Part shown: positions 1-11,812 of the stretch, in pieces
How the letters are laid out: every line of letters starts with the position of its first letter
Position numbering within the stretch: position 1 is the stretch's first letter
Assembly (NCBI GenBank): GCA_964036315.1
Contig: OZ038480.1
Coordinates: 13,632,305-13,696,304 of the forward strand
Direction: 5' to 3'
DNA length: 64,000 nucleotides
DNA from: Acanthosepion esculentum
Lineage: Eukaryota; Mollusca; Cephalopoda; Sepiida; Sepiidae
Notes under the pieces: model-generated
The model's database searches: none
Told to the model about the DNA's origin: nothing
The model's input: the letters and a program-made list of their open reading frames with translations, nothing else
Program-made: the position numbers and the translations under genes

Positions 1-123
1 CGGGTATTGAACTCACACTCTTTGGGTCTGTCACTGGATCTAACAAAACGACTTTATCCACTGTGCCATGTGTCCTTGAGAACACTTGGCACAGTGGATA
101 AAGGGGTGTGTGTTCAATACCCG
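1..123. repeat. Head-to-head pair of SINE-A tRNA-like heads
   Basis: Bases 1-80 read on the minus strand, and 86-125 read on the plus strand, both carry the tRNA-like head of SINE-A. The minus copy has an A-box-like TGGCACAGTGG and a B-box-like GTTCAATACC. The first 12 bases (cgggtattgaac) are the exact reverse complement of 112-123, so the pair can fold into a cruciform. The two heads meet around ccttgag. A similar head-to-head junction lies near 57.77 kb. Confidence 0.7.
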
Positions 124-500
124 GTTAAGGCAGTGGAGAAATTTCAGAGGGAAAAATTAACAAGTGATAACTGATAACTGACATCCATTAAACATGTCAC
201 GTGGACCTAGAACAGTCTACCCCCGTGAGCGAAATAAAGGGCTCAGTTCGACATTACAACCACCTGAAGAAGGCCGGAGCGTACAACGGCCGAAACGTTG
301 TAATAAATATGGCTACAAAGATGAGGACAATAGTCCGAATAATGTAAATAATGTACATAATACCTCATCTCAGAAATATAGACAGATAATGAAGGGCCGA
401 AACTTTGTAATAAATATGGCGACAAAGATGAGTACAATTGTCCGAATAATGTAAATAATGTACATAATACCTCATCTCAGAAATATAGACAGATATTGGA
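86..500 (+). repeat. SINE-A copy (tRNA-like head, hairpin body, two tail units)
   Basis: The order is a shortened tRNA-like head (86-125), a linker, the hairpin block cctgaagaaggccg...cggccgaaacg (262-300), and then two copies of a tail module of about 107 bp that ends in tcagaaatatagacagata. The same order recurs at about ten places in the window on both strands. I assign it as a tRNA-derived SINE because of its pol III-like boxes and dispersed copies. It has no coding capacity. Confidence 0.75.
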
Positions 501-537
501 GACTTGAGTTAAAGGAAAATAACTGAGACAATCGGAA

Positions 538-716
538 GAGGCATGACACGTGGAACTAGAATAATCTACCTCGGTTCAAAATTCCAATGACATGAAGGAG
601 AGTACAACGGCAGAATCGTATAAAATATACCAATAAAGATGAGGATAACAGTCCGAATAATCTAAATAATAAATGTAATTATATTAGCTCATATTAGAGA
701 TATAGACATATACTTG
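538..716 (+). repeat. Diverged SINE-A copy
   Basis: It begins with the linker motif gacacgtggaactagaa and runs through a decayed hairpin block and one tail unit (agatgaggataacagtccg). It is more diverged than the copy just before it, so the two are probably independent insertions or an old tandem. Confidence 0.6.
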
Positions 717-1629
717 TTGAAGTTATAAAAAAAGTCATAACATTTTTTGGTGCCTGAGTTTCCTTTTGAATTCAAATTTCGTAGTTGATGAAGTGTTAAG
801 TTGATTTCAACGACGTATTAGTGTCCAACAGCTCAGTTTGAATTAAAACTCTTGTCTACCCATACTGATAATCTGAAGAAAGCGTTTGTAGAGCCAACCT
901 TAATTCTATTCTGTGTTGAGTGATTGAAAGGTTTCAATAATAAGATCCGGACTCGAATGTCACCATATCGATTCGAATGTTGTTTTATCAAGGAAATGGC
1001 GTCTTAGTAATACGGCAATAGGAGGTGCCTGAATACCATACGATGAGTTTACCCAATTCTAGAGAGTCAAATCGGCTAGATGAAATTGTTCTAATGACAC
1101 TGTTCTGATGTAACCGCTAGCATGACATGACAATCCGTCGTGACCGAGGCTTCGAGTGTACTGGTCGTGTTGAACCACTCATCGCGCCAGAAAAGTAAAT
1201 AAGGATGATAATGAAGTATTACTACCAAAACAAGTCGACTATAGATAACACTAGTGCATACATGTCGCCAAAAATACCGGCAATTATTAGAAAGTTTTCA
1301 GATTGCGATGCAACGAAGCGAAGATTTTGAAACAATCTATTGAGATTAAATATAATGAATTCACAGCTAAAATGGAGGCCAATGTACGGTTTAATTAATC
1401 CTTTCCCTTAATACTACGTTTCTTTAAAATATTTTTTGTTATATTAAATTTATTTAGATTCATCTTTTTGACGTTGGAATTACTTTTTGTTCTGCTGAGT
1501 GACACGCACAGCTGCCTATGAGCAAACGCTGGAATAGTTAAATGGACTCCTACATGGGAAAATGATTGAGGAGTTAACAGAATTACATATGGCGTGATAC
1601 CAACGGTATAAATAAATAAATACCGAACA
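717..1629. other. No recognisable feature
   Basis: Unique-looking DNA without a convincing reading frame, repeat or terminal signal. I see nothing assignable. Confidence 0.4.
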
Positions 1630-1957
1630 GCTTCATGTCTCGCACATCTCGTCTGTGGAACTCTCTTCCTTATTCCTATTTCCCTGACAAATACAATCTC
1701 CAACTATTTAAGTGTAACGTCAATCGACATCTCCAGTTGCCTTGATCTATCCATTTCCATTCTCCACATCCTTTCACCTTTCATTCCTATCTGCTCTCGC
1801 TCCAAATCTTCTGTAACCCCCTTGCCTTGATCGATCCACTATCTTTCTCCACATCCTCTCCTTTATCACTCCTATCTGCTCTTCCTCCAAACCTTCTGTA
1901 ACCCTTGCGTGCTAGTGGCTTCCAGCCTTGCTTGGGGTGATAAGCTTAAAAAAAAAG
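1630..1957 (+). mobile_element. LINE-B 3' end (CR1/jockey-like RT tail plus 3' UTR)
   Basis: The plus-strand frame beginning near 1630 reads SFMSRTSRLWNSLP and ends in FKCNVNRHLQLP followed by a stop. This is the conserved C-terminus found in CR1/jockey-type non-LTR reverse transcriptases (basic residues, LWNSLP, then FK...NR). The 3' UTR follows, with a C-rich segment, the motif gcttccagccttgcttgggg and a short A tail near 1950. The copy is 5'-truncated, as is usual for LINEs. Related fragments lie at 6.67, 14.0, 22.9, 33.7, 34.1 and 47.8 kb. Confidence 0.75.
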
Positions 1958-1965
1958 TAATTATT

Positions 1966-2450
1966 ATATACACCCTTGTGGAAATTAATTAAAACAAAAC
2001 GAATAATTCCGTTAGCATTTACATTTTCTTTCGTATTTTTCCAATGTAACATGACCCAGTGCACATGTTAGTACTTCGTATGCCTATTCCACGAAGTCGT
2101 TCCATTGCAGATTGACCACAGATTCTCGATTGGATTTAAATCCGGGGAGTTTTCGGGCCAGTTGTTAGTACTTTGATTTGCTCACTAGTGGAGCTTGCCA
2201 GAGTGTTCGTGCAGCGTTATAATTTTCGTACGCTTCCTTGTAGTAAAGTCCATCGCAGATAATGGTCGTAGGATAACTAATCGATAGTCGAGACAATAGT
2301 GTCTGGGCGTGATAAACATCTGATGCAATAACGGATGACGCAATATTTTTCAGGGCAATACAAATTTCATCATACACCCCGAAAATAGATTCATATTACT
2401 GCACGCCACTGGAAATGACGTAATCTTAGGAAAAATAGAAATCAATTACA
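1966..2450 (-). mobile_element. Tc1-like transposon relic, copy 1
   Basis: On the minus strand this carries a decayed DDE catalytic segment. The SPDLNPIENLWS block typical of Tc1 transposases is visible near 2120-2160, with frameshifts and stops on both sides. The left end holds acacccttgt, which matches the terminal sequence of the better preserved copy at 48.50-49.02 kb. No intact frame remains. Confidence 0.7.
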
Positions 2451-2659
2451 CCCTCTGTGTGTATGTGTGTATGTGCGTAGATATATCCATTTATCTTACG
2501 CGCAAAATATTTATTTTTCTAAATAACTTCTTTCCTTGTCAATGCACTTAATTTATTGGTGCATATTAATGATATAGATCGAACATTTTACAGTGAAAAT
2601 TCTGATCAAAATCTTGTTCGTTTCTAGCTACCAGTTTTCGAACTTTTTGATCCAAACTC

Positions 2660-2660
<1 letters not shown>

Positions 2661-2711
<51 letters not shown>

Positions 2712-2835
2712 ATTGTGTGTGTGTAAGTGTGTGTGTGTGTGCGTGTGTGTGTGCATGTATGAAATTACAAATAATAATAATAATATATACATTTAATAAT
2801 AATAATAATAATAATAAATTTAATAATAAATACAT
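2661..2835. repeat. Compound (TA)n(TG)n microsatellite, then AAT repeats
   Basis: About 17 TA repeats are followed by about 30 interrupted TG repeats and then AAT-rich DNA. Open frames across it are artefacts of the repeat. Confidence 0.95.
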
Positions 2836-3415
2836 TTACAGTTCTATATTTCTTCGTTATAAATAAGTGTCAACAATTTGGAGTAAATAATGCTAACAGA
2901 GTATTAGATACTAAATGACCCACCTAGTTCTCTCTGTACCAACACAACTTAATCATATCTCCATTTATGTAATCATTCCACGTATAAAAGCCTGTATCAA
3001 TGTACGTTTGATCTTGCTGACAATCATCGTCTTGCAATCCATAATGGTCGCCTCAACATTTTCCTATCGCTGGCTGGGATCTTTTCGGCAAAATTCATTT
3101 ACTTCCAAACTTTTTCCTCCATCAGATTCGAAATCTAATTTGTGGCCATCTTCATCTATGGACTTCCTTGGGGGGTGAGGGGCTGGGGAACATCGAGTGT
3201 GAGGACGGACAGTCGGAATCAAGGATGGGTTAGGAGAAGGGACTTCTAGAACATTCCAAAGTGATCCCCAAGATAAGCTTTGCCGCCAGAGACAGACCAC
3301 AAAACCGATTCGAAGAGGCGACATGTTTTTTTTTCACCTACCCCACAACCAAAATCTCACGCCATTTCTCTTTTCCTTCTCCTCAGGACATCTTCTCTAT
3401 CACCTCCCCTTTTAA

Positions 3416-3418
<3 letters not shown>

Positions 3419-3480
<62 letters not shown>

Positions 3481-3510
3481 GTGTGTGTGCGAGCGTGTGT
3501 ATGTGTGAAA
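3419..3510. repeat. (TA)n then TG-rich microsatellite
   Basis: Roughly 28 uninterrupted TA units are followed by a short TG-rich segment. The surrounding 2836-3418 and 3511-3760 hold nothing I can assign. Confidence 0.95.
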
Positions 3511-3845
3511 ATGTATTTCCATTCTTTTAATGATTTTGTACACATTCTTACCGCTATTAAGTTCTAACATCTCAGAGTGGACAAAACCGAATTGTCTTCG
3601 GCTTTTATTTTGAAGGGATGGCGATAGAGTTGTACTTTTTTTTATCTTCATCATTCTCCATCTCTTCTCTATTGTCCGGTTTTTAGACTCAAAAACTATT
3701 TTTTAGGATTCTGTTTCTCTGTCTGGTGATACGGCCATTCCTCCCCCCATCATACATGTTATTAAAAATAGCTGCCAATCAAAGTAACGAATCCTTTGAA
3801 AATAATACCAAATAAAAAGGAAGAAAATAGAATGATGGGAACAAA

Positions 3846-3885
<40 letters not shown>

Positions 3886-4740
3886 ACGAAAGAAAGTATA
3901 AAAGAAAGAAACAAAGGAAAAAAGAAAGAAACGAAGGAAAAAATAAAAAGAGGAAAAAAGAAAGAAACAAAGGGAAAAGGAACGAAACAAAGTGAAAAAT
4001 AAAGAAACAAAGTGAATAAAGAAAGTAAACAAAAGAAAAATGAAACAAAGCAATAAAAAGAAAGAAACAAAGGAAAAAGAAACAAACAAAGGAAGAAACA
4101 AACAAACAAATGAATAAAAAGAAAGAAACAAATTAAAAAGAAAGAAACAAAGGAAAAAGAAAGAAACAAAGGGAAAAAAAAGAAACAAAGGAAAAAGAAA
4201 GAAACAAAGGAAAAAGAAACAAACAAAGGAAGAAACAAACAAACAAATGAATAAAAAGAAAGAAACAAATTAAAAAGAAAGAAACAAAGGAAAAAGAAAG
4301 AAACAAAGGGAAAAAAAAGAAACAAAGGAAAAAGAAAGAAACAAAGGAAAAAGAAACAAACAAAGGAAGAAACAAACAAACAAATGAATAAAAAGAAAGA
4401 AACAAATTAAAAAGAAAGAAACAAAGGAAAAAGAAAGAAACAAAGGGAAAAAAAGAAACAAAGGAAAAAGAAAGAAACAAAGGAAAAAGAAACAAACAAA
4501 GGAAGAAACAAACAAACAAATGAATAAAAAGAAAGAAACAAATTAAAAAGAAAGAAACAAAGGAAAAAGAAAGAAACAAAGGGAAAAAAAAGAAACAAAG
4601 GAAAAAGAAAGAAACAAAGGAAAAAGAAACAAACAAAGGAAGAAACAAACAAACAAATGAATAAAAAGAAAGAAACAAAGTAAAAAGAAAGAAACAAAGG
4701 AAAAAGAAAGAAACAAAGGAAAAAGAAAGAAACAAAGAAA
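3846..4740. repeat. GAAA-type minisatellite with 137-bp higher-order unit
   Basis: The whole block is built from gaaa, gaaac and aagg words. The landmark aatgaataaaaag recurs at about 4111, 4248, 4385, 4521 and 4658, giving spacings of 137, 137, 136 and 137 bp, so a long unit has been duplicated about five times. Long minus-strand frames rich in Phe, Ser and Leu are translations of this repeat and not genes. Confidence 0.9.
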
Positions 4741-5300
4741 AAAGGAAGAATAAAATAAATGAATATTGAAAGCAAATATATGAAAGAGACGACGCAAAAA
4801 GACAAGGAAAGAAAGAAAAAACTAAAAGAACAGACAGAAGAAAGATTTTTTTGAATCAGAAAAAAAACAAAAAGAAGAAAAACGAAGGAAAAAGAAAAAG
4901 AAAAAACATGGAATTACAAAGAAAGAAAACGGAAATTAAAAAAAGAAAAAGAAAACTTTACTTTAAAAAGGAAAAAAAGGACGAGAGAAGAACAAGAAAA
5001 CAATGAATAGAGAAAGAAAGGGTGAAGAAGAAATTAAACGAAAAGAAGAAAAATAGAAAACAACTGTCAGACAGAGAAGAAAGAGAGCGAGAAGGAAAGA
5101 AAAACAAAAGACATATTGAAAGAGATTCTGGGCAATTGTAGAAAAGAATAGTAATGAAGAAACGACGTGAATGAAAAAATAACGAAGGAGAGAAGGAGAA
5201 AGAAAGTAAATAAAAAAAACAAATAACTAAATAGATAACAAAAAAAAGAAGGAAGAACGATAAAAAAAAAAAGAGAAAGAAATCGTCATCAGACAGAGGA
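4741..5300. repeat. Purine-rich (GAAA/AAAG) degenerate tract
   Basis: This continues the purine bias of the preceding minisatellite without a fixed period. It looks like a decayed continuation. Confidence 0.8.
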
Positions 5301-5457
5301 CAAAATTTATCCCTGGAGGGCGTCCTATTTTCTTTGGTATGAGTCACTTTATGTCGCATAGACAGCGACAGAGTCAGACTAGGGACAGTATTCCTCGGTA
5401 TTTTCTCATCTCCCTCGACAAGTTCATTACCACGATTTTTTTACATTTTCTTTTTTC

Positions 5458-5508
<51 letters not shown>

Positions 5509-5802
5509 CATCATTATTATTATCATTATTATTATTATCATCTTTATTATTATTATCATTATTATTATAATTATTATCATTATTATCATTATTATTATCA
5601 TTGTTATCATTATTATTATTATTATTATTACCATCATCATTATTATTATTATCCTTATTATTATAATTATTATTATTATTATCATTATTATCATTATTAT
5701 TATCATGATTATCATTATTATTATTATTATCATCATCATCATCATCATCATTATTATTATTATTATTATCATTATTATTATTATTATCATTATTATCATT
5801 AA
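5458..5802. repeat. (ATT)n/(ATC)n trinucleotide tract, about 345 bp
   Basis: Nearly uninterrupted ATT units mixed with ATC, unusually long for this window. The poly-isoleucine and poly-methionine frames over it are artefacts. Confidence 0.95.
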
Positions 5803-5819
5803 TAAGTAAAGCGAAATAA

Positions 5820-6190
5820 TAGCAACGGTGGTGTGATAGAAGATAAAGAAAAAGGAAAAGAACGTTTTAGTAAGGATCCGCTTTTTTTATTAGAATGTGT
5901 GACAGTTTCGTCTGCCTTGTTCATCCAAGTTCAGCCTTGGACGTGGACGCTTCGCTACGTATGCCTATTCGTAACGATGTCGCATCAGCAATAAATATTC
6001 TGCCATTTGGTGTCTCTATATAGGGCAGCACACGTCGGGGACCTACTCATCGCAAGTAATATGTTCGGGTCTTACTACGAAAAATCAAATCTGTTAGCAA
6101 CTATCTACCTATTCGATAGTCATTGTAGTAAAATGTAACCAGAGTATTAAGAAACAGGAAAATATTCCGTTACAAAGAAAAGAGTAATGA
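5820..6190. other. No recognisable feature
   Basis: Moderate-GC sequence lacking a frame or repeat that I can identify. Confidence 0.4.
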
Positions 6191-6194
6191 ACTG

Positions 6195-6625
6195 CTACCT
6201 AACTTCAGTTCTCGTATATGGCATTGAATGCTGGATAATTTCCACACGGACAAGGAGAACAGTGATGTTTATAGAAATGTAACTCTACAGGAGGATGATG
6301 AGAATATCGTAGACGAACCGCGTAAGCAACGAGAAAATCTTAAAATAAAATGGAAACGAAAAGGACACTTATCTTCAGAATAAAAAAAGAGACGATTGAA
6401 ATTACTTGGACTCAGAATGAAGAAGGGAGGCATGAAAAATTTGTCCCTCACAGGAGCTATCGAAGGCAAAAGAGGTGGCAGAAAGCATATGTTAACTGAT
6501 GACGGTAGACGGTGTGGGAGGAATTGTAAAAAGAAAATGCTCTTAAGAGCTACAAGGAATAGGAAGTTGTGGGGAGCCATGATCACCCAGGTCTTGAAGG
6601 AACAAAACACAGAAGGAGAAGACAT
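6195..6625 (+). mobile_element. LINE-C 3' coding end (RTE-like RT tail)
   Basis: Broken plus-strand frames match the C-terminal region shared by many copies here: an ECWI/MFYRRMMRIS-like segment, a KLLGLRMKKGGMKNLSLTG segment and the terminal LRATRNRKLWGAMITQVLKE. It is the post-RT tail of a non-LTR retrotransposon, RTE-like in my judgement. Several stops and frameshifts are present. It is followed by T-rich DNA and then a LINE-B in the opposite orientation, so two LINEs meet tail to tail. Confidence 0.65.
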
Positions 6626-6667
6626 TACTTACATCCTAAATAGGCACTTTATTTTTTTAAATTTTTT

Positions 6668-7142
6668 TTTTTTAAGCTTTTCACCCCAAGCAAGGCTGGA
6701 AGCCACTAGCACGCAGGGGGTTACAGAAGGTTTGGAGGAAGAGCAGATAGAAGTGGTAGAGGAAAGGATGTGGAAAAAGATAGTGGATCGATCAAGACAA
6801 GGGGGGTTACAGAAGATTTGGAGCGAGAGCAGATAGGAATGAAAGTTGAAAGGATGAGGAGAAGAGAAGTGGATAGATCAAGGCAACTGGAGATGCCGAT
6901 TGACGTTAGACTTAAATAGTTGGAGATTATATTTGTCAGGGAAACAGGAATAAGGAAGGGAATTCCACAGGCGAGAGGTGCGAGACATGAAGCTACTGGA
7001 GTAGAAGAGACGTCTACATCTAACAGTTTCAACAGTGAAGGGGTGGGAACGGGATGCCAGCCTCGTAGGACGCTTAAATTCATGGGGCCTGTGAACCAGT
7101 GAAAGTAGCTCTTCGGAGCAATTACCGTGAAAGTATTTGTAA
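6668..7142 (-). mobile_element. LINE-B 3' end, minus strand
   Basis: The T run at 6661-6673 followed by ttttcaccccaagcaaggc is the reverse of the LINE-B A-tailed terminus. The minus strand from about 7100 downward encodes the RT tail (HPFTVETV, then SRTSRLWNSLP and NLQLFKSNVNRHLQLP, stop near 6895). The left boundary near 7142 is where a mariner relic begins. Confidence 0.75.
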
Positions 7143-7745
7143 AATTTGTATTTGGTGCCACATGTTTCAGCCCAAAAAAAATGTCTACAAGTGGGCTAAA
7201 TTGTTTAAAGAAGGACGGAGCAGTGTTGAAGATGAAGACAGGCCTGGGAGGCCTACAGAAGTGAGGTCTCCTGAGTTGATCGAATCAGTCAATGACCTCA
7301 TTCAGTCTGACAGAAGGGTGACAGTGGATGACATTGCAAGGACTTTGAGCTTATCTGTTGGGACAAACGCAGAGGTCATCAGTCAGAAGGCGTCATCTTG
7401 CATCATGACAACGCAAGGCCTCACACAGCAGCCCAAACGGTGCAGACCATCAATGAGCTGGGCTGGGAACTGCTCCCTCATACTCCTTACAGCCCAGACC
7501 TTGCCCCTTCAGACTTTCACCTGTTTGATCCCTTGAAAGCGTTCACGAGAGGCACGAAGTTTAAAAGTGACGATGAAGTCAAAAGTGTTGTGAGCGACTG
7601 GCTGAGACATCAGTCCAAAGATTTTTACGCTGAGGGAATACGGAAGCTTGTGCACAGATGAGAAAAGTGTGTGACAGTGCGGGGAGACTACGTTGAAAAC
7701 AAAGTAAGCTTTTATCTGTATTAGAAGTCCTTATACCGAAAAATT
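7143..7745 (+). mobile_element. Mariner (Mos1-like) relic with internal deletion
   Basis: The first plus frame encodes the mariner N-terminal helix-turn-helix region (VYKWAKLFKEGRSSVEDEDR, GRPTEV, DDIARTLSLSVG). At about 7355-7395 it jumps to the catalytic C-terminal part in another frame: LHHDNARPHTA, YSPDLAPSDFHLF and a tail ending near 7660. Known mariner transposases are about 345 aa. The central part, including the first catalytic Asp, is missing, while the second and third Asp blocks are kept. The 5' end is cut by LINE-B. Confidence 0.85.
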
Positions 7746-8140
7746 GACCTTATTTATTGAATGACCCTTGTATTTGGCATGAGTAGAACTTAGACATTTT
7801 CTCTCAGCTCTCCTACCAAGGCTAAGCGACCGACAGCCGCGGCGACGACAACCAAACACTCGCTAAGGACTGCCGCCTGTACGAGGGCCAGTGAATCGCT
7901 CGGGAGAATTATCCTGCAGTCGGACTTGGACTTGGATTGCCTACCTACCAATTTAATAGCGATTAGTTTACTTGGATAGTATTCGAATGAAAACAGAATT
8001 ATGATAGTGATTTTCATGGCCTACCGACAGTTCCAACTTCTAAGATTTGTGTAAGCCAATTGTCTTATTTGACGCTAAGTCTGACATTGCCTGTCGATCA
8101 TGTTATACTCGGAAACTTGAAAGGTAAGCAAAGATGATTG
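7746..8140. other. No recognisable feature
   Basis: A GC-richer patch (7790-7960) sits in this stretch without a clear frame or terminal repeats. It could be an unknown repeat, but nothing shows it. Confidence 0.35.
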
Positions 8141-8211
8141 CCTTATGTGAATGTCACCCAGAAGAACGTTTGGATAGTATCAATCTATCTGTAACAATCT
8201 CTTCATTAACT

Positions 8212-8342
<131 letters not shown>

Positions 8343-8547
8343 GAATGTATATACATTGTCATCCACTTTACATAGTTACCTTTTACTCGTGTTGGAGGTT
8401 TTTTTTCTTTGGACTTTGACCTTAAACTCTGGACGATTGTTTTCGCCTTAGTTTAATGTTCTTGGTTCTTTCTTTTTTTATCCCTTGTTTTTCCTTGGGT
8501 ACCGAAAAGTCGACTTATCCAAGGTTTTTCCAAGCGAGTACCACAAT

Positions 8548-8561
8548 TTATATATATATAT

Positions 8562-8627
<66 letters not shown>
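8548..8627. repeat. (TA)n microsatellite
   Basis: About 40 TA units with one short interruption. Confidence 0.95.
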
Positions 8628-8629
<2 letters not shown>

Positions 8630-8889
8630 CGTGTTAGTAAGATGTAGAATATAATCTGAAACTAAAGTGGAGATAATGAGAAAAAATGGAAAAACTTTTT
8701 AAAAACGCGTTTCACCGAGGTTGATAAAAAAAACAGTCGGTAAAACATTTTCTGAAAATTCTTCCCCTCTTTGTCCAATAATCTCCATATAAATATACAT
8801 CTATATATATAAAAGGTTCGTTGGGTAAATTGTCGCAATTTTATATTTTTAATTTCGCGCATGCGCGTTGTTTGGTTTATGATTTCGTC

Positions 8890-9480
8890 GAATGCACACT
8901 ATAGTAGGGTCAGTTGGGCACCGCCTGTAAGAAAAAGAGCACATTAAAGCATTTCACTCCGCCAGGCATTTGGAAAGAATTGGCATTCAAAGTGTTTGGA
9001 TGCCAATCTGAGGACAGTGCAGGGTATTCGGAAAGAGTTGGATGGGTTTAATGGTGATTACGAAGGTACGGCGGCTCGGAAAACTCATAAACTTCTGATA
9101 AGAAAAGAATTCATTGAGAATTTAGTGTTGCCCTGGGTCAAGCTGGAAGACCCTATGTCTGGCAACAGGACTCTATATTATGCCACACAAGCAGGAGAAC
9201 CCAGTGACGGTTTTCAGATAATTTCTGCGCCACATCCCCCCTTGCATCAGGCCACCTACATTTCTCTTGATTGTTATGTGTGTGGCGCAGTTAAGAGAGA
9301 GACCAATGTAACACCACTGATGAAATGAAGGCAAGAATTGTGACAGAATTTACCAAATTAAATAAGGAGGACGCCCAAAGAGAGATGCAGGAGATTCCGA
9401 GGTCACGTGGAAGCCATGGCTTAAGCCGATGGCGATTTTATTGAATAAATTCACTCTTTAGTATTTAAAGATATTTTTGT
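8890..9480 (+). mobile_element. Mariner-family transposase relic with internal deletion
   Basis: The frame starting at 8996 gives RTVQGIRKELDGFNGDYEGT, which resembles the N-terminal DNA-binding part of a common invertebrate mariner family. Near 9130-9160 it passes into the catalytic region in a second frame (GRPYVWQQDS, CHTSRRTQ, SDNFC), and near 9310-9400 comes the C-terminal tail DEMKARI..FTKLNKEDAQ. The region between the DNA-binding domain and the second catalytic Asp is deleted. Stops and frame changes make it a pseudogene. Confidence 0.75.
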
Positions 9481-9588
9481 GTAATTTTGGTAAATATATC
9501 TGTTAAAATAACATAGCAGTGTTATTTTTAATTTTGCGTCATTGAGACGTCAATATATCCATCGCACCCTGAATATGCATATATACCG

Positions 9589-10232
9589 TGTGTAACAGCA
9601 AAATTGTCCAAATCGTGTAACAGCATAATTGTCCCTCCCACAAATTGTTTAATATCTAAAAAATTTCTAAAATAATTGAGTTCCTCTTTTTTCAAATTTT
9701 CAGATAAGACGTTTATCCATCATGTTACATGTTGTAGAAATCACTGAAGAACCATTTGAATCATTCGGCTAGAAAAAGAAATAGTTAAAATCGTTTTGTG
9801 TCAGCCCGACTCTTTCCCCAAATGAGCAATGGTGAGAGGAAAAAGATCATTCCATCCTTCAGTAATGGTAAAACCATTTACACTCTGGCTTCCAACTTCA
9901 ATGACCATTTAAGAATCATGAAGATAACTGCGAATACGTTTAAAAGAAGGGAACAGCAGAACAAAAATTGATTCAGGAGGTTTCAACAGGAAGAGGGGTC
10001 ATCATCTCAACTTATAGCTAACGAGATCAATTATAAAAGATCCAACTCAATCCATAAGACGTTTGACACGTGAGAGGGGAGTTTTAGCTATGAACATCCA
10101 AAGAGCAGTGAAAAAAGACTTGAAAATAAAATCGTACGTGAAATGTCTGAGGCAACTTCTTACTCCAGGACAGAAAGTTAGAAGGTTAGAGAGGGCGAAG
10201 ATGATCTTGAATAATTTGGAAAATAATCCTGG

Positions 10233-10293
<61 letters not shown>

Positions 10294-10701
10294 TTTATTT
10301 GAATATTACAACATAAATATGTTGTAATATTCAAATAAATAATTATATCTGCTCTACTCTGTATTGAGCACTCTTTAAAGAATATTGATTGTTGGTTATT
10401 GGATTTCATTCCGTATATACCAATCCTAAACTTGTATATATATATATATATATTTATATATGAACTTTGAACTTTATTTCAGTCCTTCATGGTTAACATG
10501 TCATTTTCGTTTATGTTCGATTTCATCATGATTCTTCAATTAAGCTTGGAAAGTAATTATGCATTCTTATTGCTCAGAGTAGAGTCCGATAGTGTCATAA
10601 AAATCTTTTCAATAATTTCTATGAAAGAACGGTCACATCTTAATCCAACAAAGGGACAATTTTTTTTTACACGATTAGGACAATTTTTCTGTTTAGTATA
10701 G
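9589..10701 (+). mobile_element. IS630/Tc1-like transposon relic with both ends, carrying a foldback insertion
   Basis: The left end has two copies of a short motif (gtgtaacagcaaaattgtcc and cgtgtaacagcataattgtc). The right end near 10645-10701 shows their reverse complement (gggacaatt, acacgatt, ggacaattt). Between them the plus strand encodes an N-terminal region ending in AVKKDLKIKSYV, RQLLTPGQK and RLERAKMILNNLE, as in IS630/Tc1-type transposases. A (TA)n plus foldback element starts near 10237 and interrupts the frame, and no DDE domain is visible. A shorter relative lies at 58.51-59.11 kb. Confidence 0.7.
10237..10462 (-). mobile_element. Foldback element FB1, copy a (hairpin mostly deleted)
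   Basis: It is bordered on both sides by (TA)n. A palindrome at 10289-10343 (aattatttatttgaatatta and its complement) is the outer part of the long FB1 hairpin seen at 30.06 kb. It is followed by the FB1 landmark, here reversed (gctctactctgtattgagca), and by ccaatcctaaacttg at the outer end. The inner hairpin has been lost. Confidence 0.7.
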
Positions 10702-10984
10702 CCATCGACAAACAGAGTGTTTCGCTGTATCACCGCTCATCTTTGTGGCTAGACATCCGATCGCTTCAAGCCGGGACCGAAACCCGACTGATTTAGTGTC
10801 TGTCTGAGAGGAAGGTGAATTTTTGCTTATTTATTTTTCATAAACACACCGGTCATTTAGAGAACTCAATCAGCTTGGAGAGTCTTGCCTTATCAGCAGT
10901 AATAGTGCCTGTTTACAAATTCGTTCTTTACTCCCCCACAGTGCTAGACCGATTATATATATCACAAGCAATCACGTTGGGCCA

Positions 10985-11620
10985 ACCTACATTTCTTCAA
11001 AAATACCTTAAAATGACATTTTTTATAGTAAAAAATGAAATTTCAGCAACTAAAGTGTATTTTCTTTTATTTTGACAAAAAGTACTATAAAAAATTATCA
11101 TACAACAGTATAATATCTTGTTTTCGTCAACAAAATCACAACCTAGCTTAATTACTGCTTTAAAAGTTGTTGGCATTCTTTAAAAAAATTTTTTTAAAAA
11201 TTAGATGGCAGACTTTCCCAAGCATTCTTCAAGCACTGAAAAAGCACATTCTCACACTTTGGGTATTCTCTCTGAAGTCTGCTATCCAATTCATCCTATA
11301 GTAATTCAATGGTAGAGAGACCAGGAGATTGAGGCAGCCAAATATTTCCTATATTTTGCTACTTTTTTTTTTGACTAGAAGTAATTTTGACATGATTTAG
11401 AAGAATGTTTTGGAAAGGTGAATTCTTTTCCAATTATGAGTAAAGCAGATAAGTATAGTATATCTTTGAAAAATCAGATGATATTATTCTTTTTTCAGGA
11501 TTCCCTTGAACTGATTCATATCTCCCGCCTTCTCTTCGCCAAAACGCACCCTCACCATAACAGACCTATTCATCAGATTGATTATTATGAGTCTTTTTTT
11601 ATGCGAATGCGGTCGAGATA
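10985..11620 (-). mobile_element. Tc1-like transposase relic
   Basis: Read on the minus strand, broken frames give VRFGEEKAGD..QFKGILKKE (11540-11480), a decayed second-Asp region near 11410, then a degenerate PQSP and IELL.DELDSRLQREYPKC block (11340-11260), and LKNAWESLP. This order matches the catalytic half of Tc1 transposases. Many stops are present. Bases 10985-11100 are probably its non-coding end; no inverted terminal repeat is evident. Confidence 0.65.
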
Positions 11621-11716
11621 AAAATGGTTAGCTTGAACATTTGGTATTGGCATTTAATTTTAAACTTGAATCTATTTATGGGATATTCTTTTTATATTTC
11701 TCTACCAGTGTTAAGA

Positions 11717-11723
11717 TACATAC

Positions 11724-11807
<84 letters not shown>
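11717..11807. repeat. (TACA)n(TA)n microsatellite
   Basis: A short TACA run continues into about 38 TA units. Confidence 0.95.

Positions 11808-11812
<5 letters not shown>

Noticed and set aside
3703..4805. Long minus-strand frames rich in Phe, Leu and Ser
   Set aside because: They are translations of the GAAA-type minisatellite with a 137-bp period; several frames stay open at once.
5339..5809. Poly-isoleucine and poly-methionine frames
   Set aside because: Direct translation of the ATT/ATC trinucleotide tract.
11560..11585. CTGATGA on the minus strand as a hammerhead core
   Set aside because: No stem II and no GAAA follow at a suitable distance; it lies in decayed Tc1 transposase sequence.
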